From NCBI GenBank assembly GCA_013368445.1, contig JAACJO010000030.1:1-64000 (forward strand): a stretch of 64,000 nt of DNA. The letters run 5' to 3'. This document shows positions 33,826 through 46,610 of this stretch, one piece after another. Numbering within the stretch: position 1 is the first letter of the stretch; each line of letters begins with the position of its first letter. The notes beneath the pieces are model-generated. The model was given only the letters and a program-made list of their open reading frames with translations. It searched no databases and was not told the DNA's origin. A program made the translations under genes and the position numbers. The DNA is from Leucocoprinus leucothites. Its lineage: Eukaryota > Basidiomycota > Agaricomycetes > Agaricales > Agaricaceae.

Positions 33826-35979
33826 ATGGTTCCTCTTTCCTTCACCACCATCGCCCTCGGGCTATTCTCAGCCTTTCAATCAGCCTCTAGCAAACTTATC
33901 ACGCCAGAAACAGATGCCTACATCCAATCTCTCCTATCCCGCTGGAACTCCACCGGACTCTCACTCGCCATCGTCTGTAAAGATCCCTCAGCGCCAAATG
34001 GCTGGTATCACGAATACGGTTCTTATGGTATAGCCAACGCAAAAGGAGAACCTGTAACGCCGGATACTGTCTTTGCGATCGCTTCAAATTCGAAATTGTT
34101 TCTCTCGTTTTCTGTTGGACTGCTTATCAACAATTCGACTTTGAGAGAGGAGAGAGGGAGGGAGTTGACATGGACGACGAAGGCGAAAGACGTGTTTGGG
34201 GAGTTGTGGGAAATGTGGGATGAGGATGTGACGCGAGGAGCTAGCTTGCAGGATATGTTATCACATCGGACTGGGTTACCTCGACACGACCTTTCGGGTG
34301 TTGCGAGGAAGGGTGGAGTTGGTGAAATGGTACGCCCCTTTTTCTTTACTTTCTTCCAATCGCTTGACTCTCAAACTTTCCAGATCTCAACCCTACGTCA
34401 CCTCCGACCTTCAGCAGAACTCCGTCAAACATTCCAGTACAACAATCTAATGTACGAATCCCTCTCGTACCTCCCAACTCTCCTCCTCAACCAGACCTTC
34501 GAGTCCTACATCAATCAACATATCTTCTCACCCCTCAACATGACGAGCTCAACATACAGCATAGCCGAAGCCGAACGTCGAGGAACATTCGCAGATGGAT
34601 TTCAAGACCATATGCGTGATTTGACTAGAGGTATCAATGGTACGAAACGCGCGACGGTGCCGTACTTTGCGAGACCGGGAGAAGAGAGGATTTGGGCCGG
34701 TGCTGGGGGTGTACTGACCTCTGCTCGTGATTTGGTGTGTAGTCTCTTTTTTTTCCCTGTTAACTTACTGACGGGATCGCTTAATGATAAATAGGTGACG
34801 TGGGTTTCGATGTTGCTTAACGAGGGGAAGCACCCGTATACGGGCGAGCAGGTGATTCCATCTCAAGTCGTCGAACATGCGGCTACCGGGGTCACTGTTA
34901 CGGAAGGCAAGGCTTCATACCCAGAACTCGTGAGTTTTTCATTTGCTTCTCTCTCGCTCTCTCTCGCTGTCAACCCCTGTCTGACGGCCTTCGCATTTCC
35001 AGAGCCCCAAAGTCTACGGTGCAGGCCAATGGAGGTACTCATACCGCGGCCGCGAACTCGTCGAGCACGGTGGAAACAATCCAGGCTTCAAAACTCAAGT
35101 AACACGATTCCCGAATGATAACCTTGCCATCGTTTCTTTAAGCAATGATGCTAATGGTGGCTGGTTGATGGAATCTGCGAAGTGGCGGATAATCGATGAT
35201 GTGTTGTTCAGTGGCCAAGAACCGATAGATTGGAATGGGAGGTAAGCCATACTTCCTGCTCGTGTTAGCCGAGAGCTGGAACTTGTGCTCATACTTTTTG
35301 TTCGTCTAGGTACGAAGAGGTCTGGGCTAATTACACGCGCGACGCTCAACTCTTGACACCCCGTCCTTCCCCTCCAAAGTCACCTTCTTCCCCTATCAAA
35401 CTCCTCGCGCAAAGGACATTCGACCACCCAACATACGGTACCCTCCAACCCTGTCTTGTCCCCTCTTCACTCTCCCTCTCCTCCACAGACCACCAACTCG
35501 ACCAACGCGCAGAATGCTCAACCCTACTCGATTCTCTACCCGTTCATCGAATTCTCCGAGAAACAAATTTGACGATCCCGACGCTCATTGTACCTTGGAA
35601 GCGAAGCTTCGTGACACATTTGCGGCTCCAACACTTCGACGCAAACTTGTTTAATGTCACCGTCATTTGGTCAAACGCTGAAGTTCGACGCGAAGAGGGA
35701 CTAGCTACGCCTCTACGTCCCTCTCCCATCATGGATTCCCGCATTGCGATTCAGACTCGTGACGGGGGTCAAACTCCTCTTCACACTGATGACGGTGACG
35801 ATGAGGACGATGGGGATATGTTGATTGGCTTAGATGAACATTTCGAAGTTGAGTGGGTCGTTGGGGAGGAGGAGGGGTTGGCGTTCAAGGGTGGGTTTTG
35901 GGGTATGGAAGGACCTGATGCTAAAGCGCCGGGAGGGGTGGGGAAGGAGAGTGCTGAAGTGTGGTTTGTGAGGACGTGA
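33826..35979 (+). CDS. Class C beta-lactamase-like serine hydrolase, intact
   Basis: Five exons with GT-AG introns and correct phase: 33826-34329, 34384-34734, 34795-34929, 35003-35241 and 35310-35979, 632 aa. ATG 33826 is conserved in copies 5 and 6; the longer frame starts with TTG and is rejected. Residues 1-22 (MVPLSFTTIALGLFSAFQSA) form a signal peptide, so the protein is probably secreted. The three active-site boxes of the beta-lactamase/transpeptidase-like family are present: SNSK (residues 87-90, nucleophile Ser), YNN (187-189) and HGG (352-354). The family includes fungal peptidases and esterases, so antibiotic hydrolysis should not be assumed. The C-terminal 220 residues form an extra domain ending with an acidic DDGDDEDDGD tract near 570-580. 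It is convergent with the DUF6533-type gene 459 bp away. It is the only intact hydrolase of the array. Confidence 0.9.
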
Positions 35980-36438
35980 GTTCGGATAAAGTATATACGC
36001 GTGTATTCGACGTGGATATAGTGTACGCCCAGACCGTCGTACTTCATCAAGCATTTGGTCGATATCTCACTACCTCTCCTCCCGGTCCTATCTCAATGAA
36101 ATAGTCGTATCTGATATTATCGCATCTGCATTACAAAAACCGTATTATGAATGATTGAATCGTAACGCCTCGACAATTTTCCTCCAAAGTGGATCCCTGC
36201 CTTCATCAATCATTTTACGATCGTCGTGTATCCTTCCGGGCTTTAGTCTAATTACTCTTTGTCTCCAACGACTTCCTTTGATGCAGCGTGTACACACAAT
36301 CCCTAGTTTCTACACGCGCATCATATCTAATGGTGTAATGAGGGTACATTCACAAGATCGACATTAATCACTCATGCCAACAAGGGCCACAATCCCTGTC
36401 AAACCGTTCTTTCTCGGAGTACTAATCGTCTTTCAAAA
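35980..36438. other. Conserved tail-to-tail spacer, unit 1
   Basis: This holds the 3' ends of two convergent genes. Its sequence (ATTTGGTCGATATCTC, CTCCAAAGTGGATCCCTGCC) recurs in every unit at 42758-43207, 48661-49055, 52642-53111 and 58904-59378. No conserved protein frame was found in it. Confidence 0.7.
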
Positions 36439-38001
36439 CTAGACAGTGCTATCTTGCCGGCCAGCCTTCAGCCTGCGCTCTTCCCTCAGTTTGAGGATAA
36501 TGCGACAGCCTAACACAGAATGAACAGCTTGGTGGATGCTGAAAGATGCCCAATGTCAGCTACGAAATCTTGGGTTGGTTCTGGTCGCAACTGAGCTTAC
36601 AGCACGAGCAGAAGGAGGTAGGCGTCCTACATTTTCGGTACAATCAGTCAGAGTGTTCTCGGTCATCAAAAAGGACTCACCGGAAGACTCGCCATAATAA
36701 CAACATTCAGCATTGCAAGACCTAGTTTTTGAAAGCTATTAGCAACAAAACTTTACAAGCCGACTAAACATACCAAAAATCCAGATATAATACAGAGACC
36801 CTTAAGAATACTGTTTAGCAAAATTCGGATTAAAGGTCGTATTCTCACCATCACGAGAAAGGACCTGCAAAAGACGAGAGGTCTCCCCTGCTCGGACTAT
36901 GGTTGGTGTCTGAGTTGACTAATTCATGTGAGAGTATGGATGGAAGAAGCTACTTACAAGCGACAACCGCCCTGGTGCCTATCAAGGCGAGCATTGCTAG
37001 CCGGATTGTTGTCAATCATGTCAACAGGGTCCCAGTAAAAAGGACATACCTCCACTAAATACCCAGACCAGAACATAAATTGACATAACATATAGTTTTG
37101 TGTTAATCAAAATACAGCCAACTAGTGGTGGTGCGGGCGAGGCAAGATCTGTGAATAAATCAGCCTGAGTGATGGTTGTTGGATATTTGTTTCACTTACG
37201 CAGAGTGAACTTTAGATAAAGGGCTGCAAGAACAAAGATAGCAGTCCACATTGAACCAAAAGCTCCAAACAGGAAATATCCTAATTTCCTCCCTTTTCCC
37301 CACAGGACCCAGGTGCCTATGGCCGAGATCACTGCACGATTACAAAGTACCATCAATGGTAGACCTGTAATAGGAAATACAAGAGAACACCCACAGCTAG
37401 AGGTGCAACTAGGGATCAGGAAAATCGCTTTTCGTTGCGGTCCGAACGCAAGCCAGTAAGGATTTTTCAGCAGGCCAGTTATGTCGCCAAAAGTGAAATA
37501 TATACTTACATATTCCCACAACGTACAAAGTCTCACAAGATGCTTGGCCAAGTCCCGCGCCAAATTGATCTTCAAATTCCAGTTAACATCATAATGACTT
37601 TCACTATGGGTCAGTAGAAATGTACTCACGATAAAGTATGATTGGGATGGTAACGAAAGGGAAATAACGGTTGATCAGGTAGAGTACCCTCATCATGTTC
37701 CATTGAGAGCTCCATATGAGTGAGACTTCCAAATCAAGGTTCAAAAGCCAGTCGAATACCTATGCCTCGTGTTAAACATCTAGAAATCCTTCAAGCTCCA
37801 GTTACTGACCACGATTACAAGCCCCGAAACTGATTTTATGTGACTAAAATTAATTAATTGGAACGGGATTAGAGGCTCACTGCTTGAGGACTTGAGAAAG
37901 CTTTGGTGAATGTCATCCCTCAAGAGCGAAGCATAAAGTACACGTACATTTATTTGTCGATATGGTAGGACAATCAGCGGTAAAAGTCCAGCATTAGACA
38001 T
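36439..38001 (-). CDS. DUF6533-type seven-helix membrane protein, copy 1
   Basis: Thirteen exons fit in phase: 37948-38001, 37881-37900, 37810-37843, 37630-37759, 37510-37569, 37200-37364, 37050-37148, 36958-36996, 36849-36896, 36774-36800, 36681-36721, 36601-36626 and 36439-36538, giving 280 aa. VFDWLLNLDLEVSLIW is the DUF6533 signature. It is followed by LYLINRYFPFV, HQFGAGLGQASCETLY, TWVLWGKGRK, PPLVGCILI, a SRLLQVLSRDGSLYYIW loop and the terminal HQAVHSVLGCRIILKLRE, all in the order of this fungal family. About seven hydrophobic segments predict a receptor-like protein of the plasma or an internal membrane. The function of the family is unknown. The first three small exons, with introns of 37-50 nt, are the least certain part. 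No stop or frameshift was found in exons 4-13. Confidence 0.82.
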
Positions 38002-38689
38002 CCTGGTTGCTTTGTGGTGGATGATGTGTGGTTTGCCAGGGCTTCACCAGCCATTTATACTGTGTTAGTAAACGCTAAAATCTAGATGTACTCGATACAT
38101 CATTCATGTATTAGTGATGATACACTAGTGTGTTGTACAAGCCATCTGTCCAGAACGGGGTTTGGGAGGGTTCGCTTGTCTCTCAAGACGCTCAGCCAGA
38201 CTGTTAATCATAATTAACCTACAGCTCGATCAGACGAGAAGTCGAGACCCGCATCATCGGAACGGGTCTGTTTTTAGAAAGAATTCGAGGTGATTGGCCA
38301 GCTAATTTCAAACAGATTTGTGATTTCCCAAGCATCAGGAAACAGTTCTTCGGGCTTCTATTCACCCGCGCTAAAGATAATAGTCACTTCTCGACCGAGC
38401 CAATGACGCCTTATCACGCATGATTACCACCAACCCACTTCTCAAATACAGCTCGACGAACTCTAAGTACAAAGCCCAGTATGCAACTCGAGAGTACAGC
38501 TGGGACAAAACTGATATTGTTCACCAGCTCTACTCATCACGATTATACTGTAGTGGCATTTCTGACATTTCTCTTTGACTTGATGTTCGGCGCTCAGTGC
38601 TCATAGGTGCTCATTAACAATCTGGATGAGAGTGGCGTGCCAGGGGTGATGTGGAGGTACGCTGTGCCCCATCGAAGGGCTGATTGTGG
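38002..38689. other. Upstream region of membrane gene copy 1
   Basis: No gene is seen. Parts (for example GCATCAGGAAACAGTTCTTCGG and CAGTATGCAACTCGAGAG) recur upstream of copies 2, 3, 4 and 5, so it probably includes the promoter of the membrane-protein gene. Confidence 0.5.
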
Positions 38690-39870
38690 TTCTTCCTTCA
38701 GCAGCCCTATCATGACTCTTGCTATTCTCGATTCTCTAATCAACCTCTAACATACTCATCACTTGAAAGACGGATGTCTGCACCGGTTTTTTATAATAGG
38801 TATAAATGTAACCTTATCATTCACAATAGCCCCTGGGTGCCAGCTGTCTAAACACTCGGTGCACGCGAATTCCACTCATCTGGTATGGCATTAGTAACAA
38901 CTGAAAACCATCTCATCTAATACTATATCTCTTAGCGTCTAATTTGAACCTGTTTCTCATAATTTCCATTAGGTTGTTTAAGGATCGGGATGAAAATTGT
39001 GGAAGATCTAGGATGATACGATAAGAGGAGCCAGCACACAGGTCATTTCGTCTGATATAACCGGTATACAGTTGCGAGAAACTAGGAGCTGGCACACCTT
39101 GTCTTCTTCGCTTCGCTCACTGTCATGTTAAGCCTTACTTTTGGATCACAGCACTTCACATTCAGACTTTCGTCAGAAGATCGACGAATCTTCCAGCGCA
39201 GCTGCCTGGTAGTCTCTTCTACACGCCATTCAAGGGGTATAGTGGTCGGCTGATGGGATCTGGGATATGGGACTACTGATGATAATTTGTTTGAGGTATA
39301 TTGGGACAGAACGTAAGTTGCAATACAAGCATCAAATGATACTGAGGTCCGGTGCGAGTACAATCCGCTTTTTGTTCAGGCATGAAATGCCCAGGTGGAT
39401 TACACACATTTTGTAATGATAAGCGTCCATTCCTCCGTACCTTCGTTGGTAAACAAACCTCTCGCTTGAGGGTCCTGCAGCGACTCAACTTCGATTTCCG
39501 GCTTTGCTGTGCCTTAGAAGCGGGCATGTATCGCCTGAGGCTACAGAAATCCGGTGCGAATTTGCTGAGGGGTTACTTAGCTGCTCTTAGTTGCTATCTG
39601 GTTCAGCATCCATGACTGTGACTCGCGAACCGCGATTTCATCCACAACCAAACTCGGATGGCGTTGTCAGTTTATAGGGTACATGGTGGAGTAGATGAAG
39701 ACAACGGGAACATGCCGATCGGATTATGGGGTAATCATTTCAAATCCCAGTGGGTCACTGATGAGGAGAAAGGAGGTTTGCCATAGATTTTAGGCGATGG
39801 AATGATCTGATACCTCCGCGCCTCGAGAAGGGGAAGGACAGTGCTAGAGCTTGAATTGGTTTAGGAAGTG
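38690..39870 (+). pseudogene. Old beta-lactamase-like relic, unit 1
   Basis: Start-like CATGACTCTTGCTATTCTCG at 38,711 aligns with the signal-peptide region of the intact gene. GGGATATGGGACTACTGATGAT near 39,265 aligns with its fourth exon. The segment around 39,530-39,600 (CTACAGAAATCCGGTGCGAA) aligns with its fifth exon, and AGGAGAAAGGAGGTTTGCC to AAGGACAGTGCTAGAGCTTG (39,764-39,853) aligns with the acidic C-terminal end. Large parts are missing and all frames are broken. It is far more diverged than the main copies. Confidence 0.65.
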
Positions 39871-40719
39871 GACATGGTCAACAAGTTGTGCGTTGTTTAC
39901 ACAAATCTATAGTTCACAGTGCTGATGAGCACACGGTTCTTGATCCCACTGAGCGTGCTTGCCGAACCATTTGTAAAGTGTTCAATTTTTTGGAGTCCAT
40001 TATTCAACTCTGACCCATGTTCGACCCAATGTCTTAGCGCTGGTGTTCACAGGCACTCTGAAGTCCGAAGATAACAGCCGCTCTCCCCTCCTGGTCCTGA
40101 GCTCCACGGCCACCCGGATCGGCCAGGAGAACTCCCCGAGAGCCCAGGTCGGTTGATATGGCACTCCCGCGAGTCGTTCTGATGGGCCTAGGGAGCAATT
40201 AATGAGCACTAGAATCTTGGACGCTTGTTCGAGATTTCTGACCCCAAAACTCGACAATACCTCTTTTACATCGTATTACCGAAAAATCGCCCATCGTGAG
40301 TATGGCATACTATGGCTTCTACTGTGTGAGTGCTCTCGCGAGCTCATGGATCAATGACTCAGGGCCGGTGGTGGCAAGAATAATCATCAGGACGCCAATC
40401 GACTTGATTTGCTCATTAGCAGAGCCACGAATCCGCCACACATAGGTGAATAATGAAGAGCTACGTCGACACTATTGCATGGTTTCGGGATCGTATCGGT
40501 AAGAGTGTGCTCAGCTACATCAAAACATGGCTCCACTAGCCAACTTCTGACCCTTGAGTAGAGCAAGCGTTTCTCACCACTAGCGTGAATTGCTCAGCAA
40601 AATTTTGGAATGACACCTTGGTACATCGCGCAGACATCCTCAATCCAGATCAGTCGAGAAGGAGCGGAAAGCGACGGGCCGGTGGTGATTGATACTTCGC
40701 ACGGCCCAGCGCTCCCTGG
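39871..40719. other. Unit boundary and upstream block of hydrolase copy 2
   Basis: It starts with a short sequence also found after the relic at about 56,040 (GTTCACAGTGCTGATGAGCA). From about 40,060 it repeats the upstream block of unit 1 with many substitutions (CTCTTTTACATCGTATTACC). No gene. Confidence 0.55.
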
Positions 40720-42757
40720 TCGCGGTTCTCTTCCCTTCACCACCATCGCCCTTGGGCTAATCTCAGCCTTTCAGTTAGCCTCAGGCCAACTCATCACTCT
40801 GGATATAGCCAATGGTAAAGGAGTTGCTGTAACGCAGGATACTGTATCCGCTATCGTGTCAAGCCCGAAATTTCTCCTCCCTGTCCCTGTTGGATTAATT
40901 ATCGACAATTCGACGTTGAGAGAGGGGGAGGGAGGGAAGTTGGCGTGTACGACGCAAGCGAAAGATGCATTTGGCAAGTTATGGGAGATGTGGGATGAAG
41001 ATGTGACACGAGGAGCTGGCTTATATGTTATGTTATCCCGTGGGGTTGGGCTACCTCCCGTAACAACGGCAACAACAATCGACGCGATTTTTCGGGCATT
41101 GCGAGGAATTGGAGTGAGTGAAATGGTACACTCTGCTTCTTAACCCCCCCTCCCCCCCTTCAACCATTTTTAACTCTTGGGCTTACTAGATTTCAATGTT
41201 ACGACACTTGTGACCTTCATCAGAACTCCGGCGAGCCTTCCAATACAACAAGCTAATGTGTGAATCCCTCTCGCACCTACCCACCCTTCTCCTCAACCAA
41301 ACATCCGAATCCTACATCAACTAACACATCTCCTCCCTCACCATGTCAAGCCCAACTTACAGCGCAGTGGAAACCGAGCGTCGACGAACAATTCGCAAAT
41401 GGATGTCAAGACCACATGCATAACCTGCGTCCTGACTAGAGGGAGTAACGGCACGAAACGCGCGACAGTGCCGTACTTTGCGAGTCTGGTAGAAGAGGGA
41501 ATTTGGGCTGGTGCTGTAGGCGCATTGACTTCTGCTCGTGATTTGGTGTGTAGTTTCTTTTTTACTCCTGTTAACTTACTGACGGGATCGCTTGATGTTA
41601 AATAGGCGACGTGGGTTTCGATGTTGCTTAATGAGGGGAAGCACCCGTACACGGACGAGCAAGTGATTCCATCTCATGTTGTCGAACATGCAGCTACTGG
41701 CGTTACTGTCACGGAAGGCAAGGCTTCATACCCAGAACTTGTGAGTTTTTCAATAGCTTCTCTCGCTCTCTTTCACTGTCACCCTTTATCTGACGACCTT
41801 CGCATTTTCAGAGCCTTAGAGTCTATCGTGCAGGCCAATGGAGATACTCCTATCGCAGCTGCAAACTCGTCAAACACGGCGGAAACAATCCAGGATACAA
41901 AACACAAGTAACGCAAATCCCGAACAACGACCTTGCCATCGTATCTTTACGCAATGATGCTAACGGTGGTTGGTTGATGGAATCTGCAAAGTGGCGGATA
42001 ATCGATGATGTGTTGTTTAATCGCCAAGAACCGATAGATTGGAGTAGCAGGTAAGCTATACTTACGTGCTGGTATTAGTCGAAAGATAAAGCCTTGTGCT
42101 CATCCCTTTTTTTTTTTGTCCAGTTACGGGGGGATCTGGGCCAACTACACACGCAACGCTCAAGTCTTAACACCTCGTCCTTCTCCTCTGAAATCACCTT
42201 CCTCCCTATTGGATTTCTCGCACAATGGACATACGAACACCCAACATATGGTACTCTCCAACCCTGCCTTGTTCTCTCCTCCTTCCTCCTTCCCTCCCCC
42301 ACTCGTCGACTCGACCAACTCGACCAACACGCAGAATGCTCGACCGTACTCGACTCTACCCGTTCGTTGAACTCTCCGTGAAATGAATTTGACCATCCCG
42401 ACGTTTACTGCGCCTTGGAGAAGCTTTGTGACGCATTTGCGACTACAACACTTCGACGCAAACTTGTTTAATGTTACCGTCCTTTGATCAAATGCCGAAG
42501 TTCGACGCAAAGAGGGACTAGCTACGCCTCTACATGTCTCCGATTATGGATTCCCGCATTGCCATTCAGACTCGCGACAGACAAACACCTCTTCGCACCG
42601 ATGATGGTAACGATGAGGACGATGGGGGTATGTTGATTGGCTTAGATGAACATTTCGAAGTTGAGTGGGTTGTTGGGGAGGAGGATGGGTTGGCGTTCAA
42701 GGGTGGATTTTGGGGTATGGAAGGAGAGCGCTGAAGTGTGGTTTACGAGGACGTGAG
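40720..42757 (+). pseudogene. Beta-lactamase-like hydrolase, copy 2, dead
   Basis: The initiator ATG is replaced (TGGTCGCGGTT). About 120 bp coding for the region between the signal peptide and the first active-site box is deleted. The SxxK box survives as SSPK. Exon 2 has a TGA (CTTGTGACC) near 41,210, and YNN has become YNK. The intron positions of copy 1 remain recognisable (41,123; 41,545; 41,740; 42,051). The C-terminal acidic end is present, then a 60-bp loss before the stop. Confidence 0.85.
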
Positions 42758-43207
42758 TTTGGATAAAGTGTGTATGCATGTATTGAGTAGGGATGTGGAT
42801 GTGGATGATGTGCACTCAGACCGGTCGTACTTAGTCAAGAAATTGATCGGTGTGTCGATACCTCTTTTGATCCGTCCCAATGAAATAGTCATCTCTGGTA
42901 TTATCATATCCACATAATAAAATTGCTTCAAGGATCATGGAATCTTAAACGCCTCGATAGTTGTCTCCCCAAGTTGATCCCTGCCTTCGCTAATCGTATT
43001 ACGATCGTCGTGTGCCCTTCCGGACTTCGGTGTAGTTATTCTTGGTCTCTAACGACTTCCTTTGATCTAACGTGTGCGCACAATCCCTCGTTTCTACACG
43101 CGCATCATTTCGATATATTCACGAGATCGACATTAATTACTTATACCAACAAAGGCCACAGTATCTATCAAACCGTCGCTTTTCTGAGTATTAGCCATCT
43201 TTCAAGA

Positions 43208-44788
43208 CTAGATGTTATCTTGCCAGCGGGTTTTTGACTTGCGCTGTTCCCTTAGTTGCAAGATAATGCGACAGGATAACACAGAATGAACAGCCTGGTG
43301 AATACTGCAAGTCGCCCAATGTCAGCCACGAAATCTTGAGTTGGTTCCGGTTGCAACTGAGCTTACAACACGAGCAGAGGGAGATAATCATCCTGCATTT
43401 TCGATACAGTCAGCCGGAGTGCTCTCGGTCATCAGAAAGGACTCACCGGAAGACTCGCCATGATAACAACATTGAGCATTGCGAGACCTAGTTTTGAAAG
43501 CTTTTAGTAAACGAACTCTACAAGCTAACTAAACACACCCAAAATCCAGATATAATACATAGACCCTTAAGAACACTGTTTAGCAAAAATTGGATTAGAG
43601 GTTGTATTCTCACCATCGCGGAAAAGGACTTGCAAAAGATGAGAGGTCCCCCCTGTCCGAACTATGTTTTGTGTCTTAGTGAACTGATCCATGCGAGAAA
43701 ATAAATCGAACAAGCTACTTACAAGTAACAACTGCTCTGGTGGCCATCAGGGCGAGCATTGCTAGATGGAAACAGGTCAACTAATGTCAATCATATCAAC
43801 AGGGTCCCAGTAAAAAGGACTTGCCTCCACTGAATACCCCGACCAGGACATAAACTGGCATAACATATGGTTTTGTGTTTATTAGGACACAACCAAGTAC
43901 CGGTGGTACAGGGGAGGCGAGGTCTGTGAAAAAATTAGCCTGAGTGATGACTCTTGGATATTGATTTCGCTTACGCAGAGTGAACCTTAGATAAAGGACC
44001 ACAAGAACAACGATAGCAGTCCACATCAGACCAAATGCTCCAAACAGGAAATATCCTAATTTCCTCCCCTTTTCGCACAGGACCCAGATGCCTATGGCCG
44101 AGATCACTGCACAATTACAAAGTACCATCAATGGTAGACCTGTAATAGGAAATACAAGAGAACACCCACAGCCAGAGGTGCAACTAGGGATCAGGAAAAT
44201 CGCTTTTTGTTGCAACCCCAATACAAGCCAATGATGATTTTTCAGCAGGCCGGTTGTGCCACCATGAGTGAAATCTATACTTACATATTCCCACAGTGTA
44301 CACGGTCTCACAAGATGCTTGGTTGAGTCCTGTGCCAAATTGATCTTTCAGTCCCAGTTAGCTTTCATAGCGACTTTCACCGTGTGTTCAGGAGAAATGC
44401 ACTCACGATAAAGTACGATCGGGACGGCAACGAAAGGGAAATAACGGTTAATCAGGTAGAGTGTCTTTATCATGTTCCATCGAGAACTCCATATAAGCGA
44501 GGTTTCCAAGTCAAGGTTCAAAAGCCAGTCAAATACCTATACCTCACATTAATATCTAGAAAAAACGCTTCAAGCTCCCGTTACTGACCAAGACTACAAG
44601 CCCAGAAACTGATTTTATGTGATCAAATTTTGGATTTGAGTTAGTCAAAACAATATTAGAGGCTCACTGCTTGAGGACTTGAGAAAGATTTGGTGAATGT
44701 TGTCTCTCAAGATCAAAGCATGAAGTAGACGTACATTTACTTGTCGATATCGCAGAACAATCAATGGTAAATTTTCAGTGGCGAACAT
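43208..44788 (-). CDS. DUF6533-type membrane protein, copy 2
   Basis: An ATG at 44788 (MFATENLPLIVLRYRQVN) starts it. Exons equivalent to 4-13 of copy 1 are open: VFDWLLNLDLETSLIW, LYLINRYFPFVAVPIVLY, HQFGTGLNQASCETVYTVG, a WVLCEKGRKLGYFLFGAFG helix, PPVLGCVLINTKPYV, SHLLQVLFRDG and HQAVHSVLSCRIILQLRE, stop at 43208. The intron after PVYVLVGVFSG has a GCAAGT donor instead of GTATGT. The acceptor of the second exon is AAAT where copy 1 has AAAG, so the N-terminal splicing must differ or is damaged. Probably still a gene, with this caveat. Same convergent position next to hydrolase copy 2. Confidence 0.68.
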
Positions 44789-45409
44789 CCTGGTTGTTTT
44801 GTGGTTTACCAAAGCTTCACGAGTCATTTATACTGTGTTAATAGGCTGCCAAAATCTAGATGTGCTCGATAACTACCCAAAAAAACCGTGCACAGCTTTA
44901 AGATCAGGGGTAGAATCATTCATGTGTCAGGGATGATACTCTAGTAGTATTCCATACAAGCGGTCTCTGTCCAGCCCGGGGGTTGGGAGTGTCTGCTTGC
45001 CTTTTGGGATGTTCGACCAGACCGTTCATCACAATCTATGCTTCGATCAGGCTAGAAGTCAAGACCTACATCATCAGAACAGGTCTGTTTTTAAAAGAAA
45101 TTCGAGGTGATTGCATGGATAACTTCAAACAGTTTCATGATTTCTCAAGCATCAAGAGGCAGTTCTTTGGGCTTCTATTCATCAGTGCTAAATATAGTAG
45201 ACGACAGATTAGGAAGATTTGGAAATTTTGGCTCAATGAGCATTTTTGAGGGTAAATCCAAAGCCTAACATGCAACTCACTGAGAGGATGGTTAAGACAA
45301 AAACTAGTATTGTTCAGTGTTCTTAGGTGCTCATTATGTAATAATCTGAATGAGCAACCTAGAGAGTGATGGGCAGGGTTGGAGCGCGCTGGCAGTGCCT
45401 GATCGAAGC
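44789..45409. other. Upstream region of membrane gene copy 2
   Basis: A diverged repeat of 38,002-38,689. No gene seen. Confidence 0.45.
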
Positions 45410-46610
45410 ACTTACTGTGCTTCTTCCTTCACTGATACCATTATGACTCTTGCTATTCTCAATTCTCTGATCACCCTCTAGCATACTCATCACTCGAAAG
45501 ACGGATATCTACACCCTTTTTTCATGATAGCTAAAAATGTAACCTTGTCATTCACAATAGCCTCGAGTGCCAGGCTGTCTAAGTAATTGGTACACGCAAA
45601 TCCGCTCATTTGGTACGGTATTAACAACTCCAAAACTATCTCATCTAATACCATGTCTTTATTAGCGCCTAACTCGAGCCCATCCCTCGTATCTCCCATT
45701 AGGTTGCTTAAGGACTGGGGCGAGAGTTGCAGGAGATCTGGGGTGGTGATATGATAAGAGAAGTCAGCACATAAGTCATCATCTTGTCTGATCGGACCGG
45801 TATACTGTACCCCGAAATAATTCCAGGGAGTCGCAAGAAATTCGGAGCTGGCATGTTGGTTTCTTCACTTCATTCACCACCATTTTAGCCCTTGCTTTTG
45901 GATGGCTTCGCACCCCCGACCCTCACTGGAGGACCAACGCATCTTCAGAAACAACAGCCTGGTGGTCCCACTCATACGTCATTCAAGCGGCATGGTGGTT
46001 GCCTGACTGAATCTGGGACATGGGACTACTGATGATGCCTCGTTTGAGGGCCGGGGATTAATATATTGGGACTGAACATAAGTTGCGATGCTAGTATTGG
46101 ATGATACTGAAGTCTGGCGCTCGTACAGCCCACTTCTTGCTCGGACATAAAATGTCTAGGTGAATCATGCACATTCCGTAACCATAAGTACCCATTCCTC
46201 CCTGCCTTATACTGCAAACAAGCATCTCACTTGGGGTTCGCACAGCAACTCGACATACAATTCACTTCAAACTTGCAATATCCCTTTCCCTTTTCCCTAC
46301 AGTGCCCGAACTTTCATCACTTTCTGCCCGTGGATTCTCTGAGAAACGCAACTCGAGCTTCTAACTTCATTGTGCCTTACAAACGGGTATGTATCACTCG
46401 CCCGAGACCACAGCAATCTGATGCAAATTTGCTAAGGGATTACTTAGCTGCTCTTAGACGTTATCTAGTTCAGCATACATGTGCGCGACCCTTGAATGGT
46501 GATTCCATCCAATAATCAAACTCAGATGGCGTTGTCTATTGTAGGTTAACATGGTGATGCACTGGATACTCCAAAGTCCAGTGCGTCGCTGACGAAGAGA
46601 TGGGAGGGTT
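45410..46610 (+). pseudogene. Old beta-lactamase-like relic, unit 2
   Basis: It parallels the unit 1 relic: TATGACTCTTGCTATTCTCA at 45,441, GGGACATGGGACTACTGATG at 46,015, CTACAGTGCCCGAACTTTC and CGAGACCACAGCAATCTGAT at 46,300-46,420, and a final GACGAAGAGATGGGAGGGTT near 46,590. The C-terminal part is cut off where unit 3 begins. Confidence 0.6.

Noticed and set aside
37604..37629. 26-nt intron in the membrane gene ending CCATAG
   Set aside because: Too short for a fungal intron. A 60-nt intron ending TTGAAG (37570-37629) restores the family motif HQFGAGLGQ and works in all copies.
37192..37629. Continuous minus-strand open frame of 145 codons across an intron
   Set aside because: It reads the wrong frame in the exon before the intron. 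The spliced model gives the family motifs. The openness of the intron may be chance or may allow intron retention.
39000..40260. Minus-strand frames in the unit 1 relic and boundary
   Set aside because: No motif; the plus-strand similarity to the hydrolase gene explains the region better.
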